A stretch of 64,000 nt of DNA, taken from contig JADJMW010000002.1 in assembly GCA_016709385.1 (NCBI GenBank), forward strand, positions 62,001-126,000, in the 5' to 3' direction. The DNA is from Candidatus Rubrivivax defluviihabitans (GTDB lineage Bacteria > Pseudomonadota > Gammaproteobacteria > Burkholderiales > Burkholderiaceae_C). A program made the position numbers and the translations under genes. Below the pieces are notes generated by a model, which saw nothing but the letters and a program-made list of their open reading frames with translations, searched no databases and was not told where the DNA came from. Below, in pieces: positions 18,163 through 24,544 of the stretch; position 1 is the stretch's first letter; every line of letters starts with the position of its first letter.

Positions 18163-18843
18163 TCAGTCGGTATCGGTGGCCTCGTTGCGCGCCTCCACGC
18201 GCGGGTAGCGCTTCAGCGCGGCACCGAACACGTCCACCACGGTCTCGGGGCGGTCCATGGTGACACCCAAATCTTTCAGCAAACCGTCGCGCAAGCCGTA
18301 GACCCAGCCGTGCACCGCCACCTTCTGCCCGCGCGCCCAGGCGTCCTGCAGCACGGTGGACAGCGCCACGTTGCCCACCTGCTCGATGACGTTCATCTCG
18401 CACAAGGCATCTTCCTGCTTGGCCGGCGACAGGTGCTCCAGGCGCTTGCGGTGGCGCAGCCGCACGCTGTGCACGTGGCGCAGCCAGTTGTCGGCCAGGC
18501 CGACGCGGGTGCCGCGCAGCGCGGCGCGCACGCCGGCGCAGCCGTAGTGGCCGACGACGATGATGTGCTCCACCCGCAGGTGTTCCACCGCGAACTGGAT
18601 GGTCGACAAGGCATTCAGGTCGGAGGGCACCACCACGTTGGCCACGTTGCGGTGCACGAAGACCTCGCCGGGGTCGAGCCCGGTGATCTCGTTGGCCGGC
18701 ACGCGGCTGTCGGCGCAGCCGATCCACATGTAGCGCGGGTTCTGCTGCTGCGCCAGCCGCGTGAAGAAGCCCGGCTCGCGCTGCTCGGTGGCGGCGGCCC
18801 AGCGGCGGTTGTTCTCCAGCAGGTCGGGCAGTTGTCGTGGCAT
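18163..18843 (-). CDS. can: beta-class carbonic anhydrase
   Basis: A 226-residue cytosolic enzyme converting CO2 and bicarbonate. The zinc ligands are visible in IGCADSR (C43, with the D45/R47 pair) and in the later HYGC motif (His and Cys). The protein starts MPRQLPDLLENNRRW, typical of the Can subfamily. An in-frame start further upstream would add an unconserved 49-residue tail and was not chosen. The gene ends 10 bp before the aceK ATG and is probably cotranscribed with it. Bicarbonate supply for carboxylases of acyl-CoA catabolism is a plausible role (inference). Confidence 0.93.
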   Translation of the reverse strand: MPRQLPDLLENNRRWAAATEQREPGFFTRLAQQQNPRYMWIGCADSRVPANEITGLDPGEVFVHRNVANVVVPSDLNALSTIQFAVEHLRVEHIIVVGHYGCAGVRAALRGTRVGLADNWLRHVHSVRLRHRKRLEHLSPAKQEDALCEMNVIEQVGNVALSTVLQDAWARGQKVAVHGWVYGLRDGLLKDLGVTMDRPETVVDVFGAALKRYPRVEARNEATDTD

Positions 18844-18863
18844 CGAGACCTTTGCGCTGGCGT

Positions 18864-19253
18864 TCAGCCCAGTTGGACGATCTGATTCAGCACCCCGCAG
18901 GCTTCGGCAAACGGCCCGTCGGGCAGCCGCTTCATGGGGTGCGGCTTGCCGCCACGCGCGCGCCAGTCGAAGGACTTCGGCTGGTGACACAGTACGTAGC
19001 TCGTGCGACCCGCGGGGCGGCCCGGAGCCGGCCCGGCGGCCACCGCAAAGGGGTTGTCGGCGTTGTACGCCGCCGTCGTCATCGGCAGGCCCACCACCAG
19101 CGACGTGCGGTCGTTGAACTCATGGGGGGACAGCACCAGGAAGGGATGCACCTCGCGCATTTCGCGGCCGGCCTGCGGGTTGCAGTCGATCCAGATCACC
19201 TCCTGGCGGCCGGGCACCCAGTCCGCACGACGCCCGCGGGCCCGTGCCGCCAC
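18864..19253 (-). CDS. MazF/PemK-family endoribonuclease toxin
   Basis: About 129 residues. The core has the PemK/MazF beta-barrel pattern: GEV-like strand start (RQEVIWIDCNPQAGREM), a RPFLVLS-like segment (VHPFLVLSPHEFNDRTS), the VVGLPMTT strand, and a YVLCHQPKSFDWRARGG segment like the family's conserved D-Q-(R/K)-S-(L/F)-D-W region. Such toxins cut RNA at short motifs and are neutralised by a partner made from the gene just upstream. I chose a GTG at 19251-19253, four bases after the antitoxin stop. A second GTG 48 bp downstream is possible. The pair sits between unrelated metabolic genes, as mobile TA modules often do. Confidence 0.85.
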   Translation of the reverse strand: MAARARGRRADWVPGRQEVIWIDCNPQAGREMREVHPFLVLSPHEFNDRTSLVVGLPMTTAAYNADNPFAVAAGPAPGRPAGRTSYVLCHQPKSFDWRARGGKPHPMKRLPDGPFAEACGVLNQIVQLG

Positions 19254-19257
19254 TGCA

Positions 19258-19509
19258 CTACCACCGCTCGGCGCCCACCGGGCCCGACGGCATCGCCTCG
19301 CCACCGTGGCGGATGGGGTCGAAGCGCGCCAGGCGCTCGGCCAGCGACGCCACGGCGGACAACTCCGGGACGATGACGACGCGGCCGTCCTCGACGCTGA
19401 CGCGAACCCGCTGGTCGGCCTTCAGGTGCGCGGCGCGCGCCACGGCCGCCGGCAGGCGCACCCCCAGGCTGTTGCCCCAGCGCTTGATGTCGAGCACGGC
19501 TTCACTCAC
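19258..19509 (-). CDS. MazE-like AbrB-fold antitoxin
   Basis: An 83-residue protein, MSEAVLDIKRWGNSLGVRLP then RVRVSVEDGRVVIVP. This is the swapped-hairpin AbrB/MazE DNA-binding domain, followed by a short acidic/proline tail that would bind the toxin. The start is a GTG at 19507-19509 with a GGAGG ribosome site at about 19515-19519. Antitoxins of this type bind their own promoter; an AT-rich tract with GTTTAAAC and GTATAC palindromes lies directly upstream, in strong contrast to the GC-rich surroundings. The toxin gene follows after four bases. Confidence 0.87.
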   Translation of the reverse strand: MSEAVLDIKRWGNSLGVRLPAAVARAAHLKADQRVRVSVEDGRVVIVPELSAVASLAERLARFDPIRHGGEAMPSGPVGAERW

Positions 19510-19530
19510 GATCGGCCTCCGGCGGATGAC

Positions 19531-19552
19531 GTTTAAACATAGTATACACATC
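19531..19552 (-). promoter_or_regulatory. mazEF promoter/operator
   Basis: An AT-rich tract containing the 8-bp palindrome GTTTAAAC (19531-19538) and, on the minus strand, TATACT (complement 19541-19546), a good -10 hexamer. The palindrome GTATAC (19542-19547) overlaps it. It lies 22-43 bp upstream of the mazE GTG. Autoregulation by MazE or MazEF at such palindromes is known for the family; the exact operator is inferred. Confidence 0.5.
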
Positions 19553-19572
19553 GACCGGCCCGTCGCCGACCC

Positions 19573-20799
19573 TCACATCGTCTCGGCGAAGAGTTCGCGG
19601 CCGATCAGCATGCGCCGGATCTCGCTCGTGCCGGCACCGATCTCGTACAGCTTGGCGTCGCGCCACAGCCGCCCCAGCGGGTAGTCGTTGATATAGCCGT
19701 TGCCGCCGAAGATCTGGATGCCCTCGCCGGCCATCCAGGTGGCCTTCTCGGCACACCACAGGATGACGCTGGCGCAGTCCTTGCGCACCTGGCGCACGTG
19801 CTCGGCGCCCAGCAGGTCCAGATTCTTGCCCACCGTGTAGCAAAAGGCGCGGCCGGCCTGCAGCACCGTATACATGTCGGCCACCTTGCCCTGGATGAGC
19901 TGGAACTCGCCGATGCTGTGACCGAACTGCTTGCGGTCGTGGATATAGGGCATCACGTTGTCCATCACCGCCTGCATGATGCCGATCGGCCCGGCCGCCA
20001 GCACCGCACGTTCGTAGTCCAGCCCGCTCATCAGCACGCGGGTCCCGCGATGGAGATGACCCAGAATATTTTCGGCCGGCACCTCGACGTCGCGGAACAC
20101 CATCTCACCGGTGTGGCTGCTGCGCATGCCCAGCTTGTCGAGCTTCTGCGCCGTGGAAAAGCCCTTCATCCCTTTCTCGACGATGAAAGCGGTGATGCTG
20201 CGGGCTCCGCCTTCGGCCGCACGCCCGCCCGCAGAAGGGTGAGGCGCCTCCTGGGGGTCGCCGGATTCGGTCTTGGCGTAGACCACCATGGTGTCGGCGT
20301 CGGGGCCGTTGGTGATCCACATCTTGGAGCCGTTGAGCAAGTAGCTGCCGCCCAGGTCCCGCGCCTTCAGCTTCATGCTGATGACGTCACTGCCGGCGCC
20401 GGACTCGCTCATCGCCAGCGCGCCGACATGTTCGCCGCTGACCAGTTTCGGCAGGTATTTCTGCCGCTGCGCTTCGGTGCCGTTGCGCTTGATCTGGTTC
20501 ACGCACAGGTTGCTGTGCGCGCCGTAGCTCAGGCCGATGCCGGCACTGGCGCGGCTGATCTCTTCCATGGCAACCATGTGCGCCAGGTAGCCCATGCCGG
20601 CGCCGCCGTACTCTTCGGGCACGGTGATGCCGAGCACGCCGAGTTCGCCCATCTTGCGCCACAGATGCATGGGGAACTGGTCGCTGCGGTCGGCTTCGGC
20701 AGCGAGCGGGGCGATCTCGGAATGCGCGAAGTCGCGCACGGCGTGGCGCAAGGCGTCGATATCTTCACCGAGCTGGAAATTCAGGCCGGGCAGGTTCAT
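19573..20799 (-). CDS. ivd: isovaleryl-CoA dehydrogenase with an in-frame insertion
   Basis: A 408-residue FAD enzyme converting isovaleryl-CoA to 3-methylcrotonyl-CoA in leucine degradation. The subfamily is indicated by LDYERAVLAAGPIGIMQA, where the glutamate is the catalytic base at the position special to isovaleryl-CoA dehydrogenases. Other hallmarks are MSESGAGSDVISMKLKA, NGSKMWITNGPDAD and QIFGGNGYINDYPLGR. About 20 extra residues (SGDPQEAPHPSAGGRAAEGG) interrupt the protein after VVYAKTE, before SITAFIVEKG, where relatives have only a few. Their DNA carries a palindromic repeat-like sequence. The gene diverges from an MBL-fold hydrolase gene; the mazEF pair follows it. Confidence 0.92.
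   Translation of the reverse strand: MNLPGLNFQLGEDIDALRHAVRDFAHSEIAPLAAEADRSDQFPMHLWRKMGELGVLGITVPEEYGGAGMGYLAHMVAMEEISRASAGIGLSYGAHSNLCVNQIKRNGTEAQRQKYLPKLVSGEHVGALAMSESGAGSDVISMKLKARDLGGSYLLNGSKMWITNGPDADTMVVYAKTESGDPQEAPHPSAGGRAAEGGARSITAFIVEKGMKGFSTAQKLDKLGMRSSHTGEMVFRDVEVPAENILGHLHRGTRVLMSGLDYERAVLAAGPIGIMQAVMDNVMPYIHDRKQFGHSIGEFQLIQGKVADMYTVLQAGRAFCYTVGKNLDLLGAEHVRQVRKDCASVILWCAEKATWMAGEGIQIFGGNGYINDYPLGRLWRDAKLYEIGAGTSEIRRMLIGRELFAETM
20198..20234. repeat. palindromic element inside the isovaleryl-CoA dehydrogenase gene
   Basis: CTGCGGGC (20198-20205) and GCCCGCAG (20227-20234) are perfect 8-bp inverted arms around a 21-bp loop that itself contains GGCCGaaGG-like complementarity. The element, with flanks to about 20265, accounts for the extra residues in the dehydrogenase. 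It is a multiple of three in effect and leaves the frame open. It looks like a dispersed intergenic palindrome that landed in a coding region; no second full copy was seen in this window. Confidence 0.45.
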
Positions 20800-20883
20800 G
20801 GGGGCGTCTCCTCGGGCGTTTCGGGGCGCGGTGCTGCGGGCAGTGGTTAGACTGGCTCGAACCGCTGCCGCAAATATAGAGCC

Positions 20884-21960
20884 ATGGCCAACCCGCACGA
20901 GAGCGCACTGCACTACCCGCTGGGCGACACGCTGCCGGCCCCCGGCAGTACGATCGAAATCGCGCCCGGCGTGCGCTGGCTGCGCATGGCCCTGCCCTTC
21001 GCGCTGGACCACATCAACCTGTGGCTGCTGCGCGACCGGCAGGACGGCATCGAAGGCTGGACCGTCGTCGACTGCGGCATCGCCAACGACGCCACGCGCG
21101 CGGCCTGGGAACGCCTCTTCGCGCACGAACTGCAGGGGCTGCCGGTGCTGCGCGTGCTGGTCACGCACATGCACCCCGACCACATCGGGCTGGCGCACTG
21201 GCTGTGCGAACGCTGGACGACGCCGCAGCGCGAATGCCGGCTGTGGATCAGCGGCACCGACTGGAATGCCGGCCGAATGGCCAGCCTTGCCACCACCGGC
21301 TTCGGCGGCGAGGCCGCGGCGCGCTTCTTCGCGCTGCACGGTCTGGTCGACCCCGAGTCGCTGGCCAGGGTGCGCGCGCGCAGCAACTACTACGCGAGCA
21401 TGGTGCCGCAGGTGCCGGGCCGCTTTCGGCGCCTGATGGACGGCATGGTGCTGGACATCGGCGGCCGCGCCTGGCGCTGCATCGCCGGCTACGGCCACGC
21501 TCCGGAGCACATCGCGCTGTTCTGCGAAGCACTCGGCCTGCTGATCTCAGGCGACATGGTGCTGCCGCGCATCTCCACCAATGTCAGCGTCATCGACCTC
21601 GAACCCGAGGCCGACCCGCTGCCGCTGTACCTGAAGTCCATCGCCGCGCTGCGCGCGCTGCCCGCCGCCACGCTGGTGCTGCCGTCGCACGGCCTGCCCT
21701 TCACCGGGCTGCACGAGCGCATCGCGCAACTGGAGGCGCACCACGACGAGCGCCTGGCCGAGGTGCTGGCGGCCTGCCGCAACGCTCCGTGCAGCGCTGC
21801 CGACCTGCTGCCGGTGATGTTCAGACGCCAGCTCGACCTGCACCAGACGACTTTCGCGATGGGCGAATCGATCGCCCATGTGCATGCGCTGCAGACGGCC
21901 GGCCGGCTGGCACCCGAGCCGGGCGCCGACGGCGTACTGCGCTGGCGCGCGGTCGGCTGA
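20884..21960 (+). CDS. MBL-fold metallohydrolase
   Basis: A 358-residue protein of the metallo-beta-lactamase superfamily. The metal-binding motif THMHPDHIG is present near residue 98. A later GYGHAPEHIALF histidine and a GDMVLP aspartate complete the usual ligand set, and LPSHGLPF supplies the last histidine. The C-terminal part resembles the LACTB2/glyoxalase II-like branch with a helical extension. The substrate is unknown; a thioester or nucleic-acid hydrolase is possible. It is transcribed divergently from isovaleryl-CoA dehydrogenase across 84 bp, suggesting a link to acyl-CoA metabolism (inference). Confidence 0.85.
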   Translation: MANPHESALHYPLGDTLPAPGSTIEIAPGVRWLRMALPFALDHINLWLLRDRQDGIEGWTVVDCGIANDATRAAWERLFAHELQGLPVLRVLVTHMHPDHIGLAHWLCERWTTPQRECRLWISGTDWNAGRMASLATTGFGGEAAARFFALHGLVDPESLARVRARSNYYASMVPQVPGRFRRLMDGMVLDIGGRAWRCIAGYGHAPEHIALFCEALGLLISGDMVLPRISTNVSVIDLEPEADPLPLYLKSIAALRALPAATLVLPSHGLPFTGLHERIAQLEAHHDERLAEVLAACRNAPCSAADLLPVMFRRQLDLHQTTFAMGESIAHVHALQTAGRLAPEPGADGVLRWRAVG

Positions 21961-21997
21961 AGTTCGGCACCAGCCACGCGCGCGCGCCCGGGTGCCA

Positions 21998-22044
21998 CCA
22001 AAACAAAACGGCGACAGGCGGGGGTTCGAACCCGTCCTGCCGCC
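21998..22044 (-). terminator. intrinsic terminator for the leftward SprT-like gene
   Basis: On the minus strand a strong hairpin (GGCGGCAGG / CCTGTCGCC outer arms, tip GGGTTCGAACCC) spans 22044-22010. It is followed by GTTTTGTTTTG, the expected U-rich run. It sits 163 bp beyond the stop at 22207 and between convergent genes. The TTCGAA tip resembles a tRNA T-arm, but no cloverleaf can be built around it. Confidence 0.65.
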
Positions 22045-22206
22045 GCACTGAGCCTCCCAGCCCGTCCCTGCCTGACTCTTTGTGATGACAACTTGAGCCA
22101 CCAGTATCGAGGCCCGCCGGCACCTTGCCAACCCTGCATTTGGAGGTCGGACGATTCTTCGGACTTATCCCCCATTTGGGGGTAGGACACGACGCCGCCG
22201 GCGCCT

Positions 22207-23088
22207 TCAGTCAAATGCAGGCAGCACTTCGTGGCGCAAGGCACCGCGCGCGGCCTCGAATTCGGGCAGGGCCTGGCGCACCACCTCCCAGAAGGCGGCG
22301 CTGTGGTTCATCTCGCGCAGGTGCGCCAGTTCGTGCGTCACCACGTAGTCGATCACCGGCCGTCCGAAATGCACCAGGCGCCAGTTCAGCCGGATCGAGC
22401 CATCCGCGCTGGCGCTGCCCCAGCGCGTGCTGGCCGAACTGAGCGTCAGCCGCTTCATGCGCACGCCCAGCCGGCCGGCGAACCAGGCGCAACGCTCCTC
22501 GAAGATTCGCCGCGCCTGGCGCTGCAGCCAGCTCTGCACGGTGTCGCGGATCTGCTCCGGCGCAGCGCCCTGCGGCAGGCCCAGGTGCAAGGTCAGCCGC
22601 GGCACGCCGGGCAGCGTGTCTTCCGCTGTGTGCAGCACGGCGCCGGTGGCACGCGGGTCCAGCACCAGGATCACGGTTTCGCCCAGGAACGGAATCGTGC
22701 TGCCGTCGCGCCAGTCCACGCGCGCGGCAGCCAGCCGCCGCGCGCGTTCACGCTGCTCGTGCAGCTTGCGCAGGATCCAGGCGGCTTTCTCGCGCAGCGC
22801 TGCTTCGACCTCGCCCACGCCGACCCAGCGCGGCGCGCTGACCGACAGCCCCTCGACACCGACCACGAACCCGATGCTGCGCCGCCGCGCCCGCCGCAAC
22901 TCGTAGGCCACCAGATGTTCACCGAGCCGGATGTCGCGCTGCGAGCGCGGGTGCCGGAAGGCTTCGGGCTCGGGCGGTGCTGGCGGCGTTTGCGTTGGCG
23001 TGACGGGCGACGCCAGCCTCGGGCCCATGGCGGCCGCTACGTCGTCGAACAGCGAAAGTTGCAGCGGCGAAGGGGGCGCGGGCGGCAT
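22207..23088 (-). CDS. SprT/YgjP-like zinc metalloprotease (DUF45, M48-related)
   Basis: A 293-residue protein with the zincin motif HELAHLREMNHSAAFW near residue 260 (two His plus catalytic Glu, third ligand His in NHS). Upstream is the family's conserved TLSSASTRWGSASADGSIRLNWRL strand region. The N-terminal about 55 residues are proline-rich and probably disordered. YgjP-type proteins are cytosolic and poorly characterised; protease activity is inferred from the motif. The gene is leftward, 12 bp after plsC, and is likely last in glyQ-glyS-gmhB-plsC-this gene. A terminator follows. Confidence 0.87.
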   Translation of the reverse strand: MPPAPPSPLQLSLFDDVAAAMGPRLASPVTPTQTPPAPPEPEAFRHPRSQRDIRLGEHLVAYELRRARRRSIGFVVGVEGLSVSAPRWVGVGEVEAALREKAAWILRKLHEQRERARRLAAARVDWRDGSTIPFLGETVILVLDPRATGAVLHTAEDTLPGVPRLTLHLGLPQGAAPEQIRDTVQSWLQRQARRIFEERCAWFAGRLGVRMKRLTLSSASTRWGSASADGSIRLNWRLVHFGRPVIDYVVTHELAHLREMNHSAAFWEVVRQALPEFEAARGALRHEVLPAFD

Positions 23089-23099
23089 GGGCCGCGATT

Positions 23100-23924
23100 C
23101 TAGGAGGCGGCCGCCATCGATGCCGGCACGCTGCGGGCGGCCTCTGGATAGGCCTCGGGGTCCAGCCGCCGCATCTCGGCCTCGATCCAGCCCTCGACCT
23201 CGCGCATCAGCTCGTCGGGCTTGCGTCCGACACTGGGGATGGGCCGGCCGATCGAGACGTCGATGACCCCCGGCCGCAGCAGGAAGCTCTTGCGCGGCCA
23301 GCACTTCGCCGAGGTGACGGCGATGGGCACGATGGGCACGCCGCAGGTGATGGCCAGCCGCGAGGCGCCGCTCTGGTAGCGACCCTTGTGCCCGCGCTCG
23401 GTGCGCGTGCCTTCGGGAAACATGATCACCCAGATGCCCTGGGCAAACAGCTCCTTGCCCCGGGCCGCGATCCTGGCCCAGGCTTCGAGGCGCTTGCTGC
23501 GGTCGATGTGGATCATGTCCAGCCGGCCCATGGCCCAGCCGAAGAACGGCACGTAGAGCAGCTCGCGCTTGAAGACATAGGCCAGCGGATGCGGCATCAG
23601 CGTCGGCAGCGCGAAGGTTTCCCAGGCGGACTGGTGCTTGGGCGCGAGCAGCACCGCGGCATGGCCATCGGCCGCGGTGGGCAGGTGCTCGATGCCTTGC
23701 ACGCGGTGGCGCACGCCGCAGATCACGCGTGCGCCCCACACCGCCAGCCGCAGCCAGCCCATGGTGGGCCAGTACAGGCGCGGGCCGCGCACGAAGATCG
23801 AAAGCAGCAGCATCGCCAGGGCCCAGGGCACCACCGTGGCGGCGAGCCAGAGCACGAAGAGCAGCGAACGCAGCGCCCAATGCACGCGCACCGGCACGCG
23901 CACCGGCACGCGCGCCGCGCGCAT
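23100..23924 (-). CDS. plsC: PlsC-type 1-acyl-sn-glycerol-3-phosphate acyltransferase
   Basis: A 274-residue inner-membrane enzyme acylating lysophosphatidic acid for phospholipid synthesis. After an N-terminal hydrophobic segment it has the acyltransferase boxes: a KHQSAWET motif (variant of NHxxxxD, with E as the acid), a FKRELLYVPFFGWAM block and FPEGTRTERG. Its start overlaps the gmhB stop by four bases (ATGA). The first residues contain a repeated VPVRVPVRV from a 12-bp tandem repeat. Position after gmhB and glyS is conserved in Burkholderiales. Confidence 0.92.
   Translation of the reverse strand: MRAARVPVRVPVRVHWALRSLLFVLWLAATVVPWALAMLLLSIFVRGPRLYWPTMGWLRLAVWGARVICGVRHRVQGIEHLPTAADGHAAVLLAPKHQSAWETFALPTLMPHPLAYVFKRELLYVPFFGWAMGRLDMIHIDRSKRLEAWARIAARGKELFAQGIWVIMFPEGTRTERGHKGRYQSGASRLAITCGVPIVPIAVTSAKCWPRKSFLLRPGVIDVSIGRPIPSVGRKPDELMREVEGWIEAEMRRLDPEAYPEAARSVPASMAAAS
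23882..23913. repeat. 12-bp tandem repeat in the 5' end of plsC
   Basis: The unit GCACGCGCACCG is present 2.7 times in a row (from 23882, 23894 and 23906). It encodes the repeated VPVR residues at the PlsC N-terminus. Twelve is a multiple of three, so copy-number change by slippage would leave the frame intact. Confidence 0.75.
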
Positions 23925-24520
23925 CAGCCCAGTTCCCCCGAAGCGGAATCGGCGACGTGGTCGCGGCGCAGCAGGAAGTCGGCGAACGCCGCCAGGTCGG
24001 CATGCGCCCGCGCCCCCGGCACCTGCGACAGCATGTGGTGCAGCTGGTCGTCGCCGATATTCGCGGCGCGGCCGGTCAGCAACAGGTGCGGTTCGCAGCC
24101 GGCGGCATGGGCGGCGAGCAGGTCGCGCAGCGTGTCGGCGGCCATCGGCACCGTCTTCAGGTCCACGCCATAACGGCGGCCCACCTCCAGCATCATGCCG
24201 GGCTTGGGCTTGCGGCATTCGCAGGTTTCGTCGGGCGTGTGCGGGCAGAAGAAGACGGCGTCGATGCGGCCACCCTGCGCCGCGAGCAACTGGTTCATGT
24301 GCGTGTGCACGGCGTTGACGGCGGCCATGTCGATCATGCCGCGGCCGATGCCGGCCTGGTTGGTGGCCACCACCACGTGCCAGCCGGCATGGTTCAGCCG
24401 CGCCACGGCCTCCAGCGCGCCGGGCAGCGGCTGCCACTCGGCAGGCTCGGTGACATGGCCCTCGCGGTATTCGTTGAGGGTGCCGTCGCGGCCCAGGATG
24501 ACGAGCTTGGTGGTGTGCAT
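23924..24520 (-). CDS. gmhB: GmhB-type heptose-bisphosphate phosphatase with the catalytic aspartate replaced
   Basis: A 198-residue HAD phosphatase in the position of GmhB, which removes the 7-phosphate of heptose 1,7-bisphosphate for lipopolysaccharide core synthesis. HAD features include VVATNQAGIGRG, zinc-site cysteines in FFCPHTPDETCECRKPKPG and a DTLRDLLAA acidic loop. However, motif I reads LGRDGT: Gly10 occupies the place of the nucleophilic Asp of the usual DxDGT, while the acid/base D12 is kept. The last motif reads AADT instead of the common GDS. Either the protein has lost phosphatase activity or a base is wrong (GGC for GAC). Its stop overlaps plsC. Confidence 0.88.
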   Translation of the reverse strand: MHTTKLVILGRDGTLNEYREGHVTEPAEWQPLPGALEAVARLNHAGWHVVVATNQAGIGRGMIDMAAVNAVHTHMNQLLAAQGGRIDAVFFCPHTPDETCECRKPKPGMMLEVGRRYGVDLKTVPMAADTLRDLLAAHAAGCEPHLLLTGRAANIGDDQLHHMLSQVPGARAHADLAAFADFLLRRDHVADSASGELG

Positions 24521-24544
24521 GGCGCGCGCCCCCGAATGTGCCGG

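Noticed and set aside
22010..22044. A tRNA T-arm-like GGGTTCGAACCC sequence
   Set aside because: No acceptor, D or anticodon arms can be built around it. The sequence is better explained as the tip of a hairpin followed by a U-rich run, an intrinsic terminator for the leftward gene.
23882..23913. 12-bp tandem repeat in plsC as a phase-variable switch
   Set aside because: The unit is a multiple of three and has under three copies. Slippage would only change a few N-terminal residues, so on/off switching is not supported.
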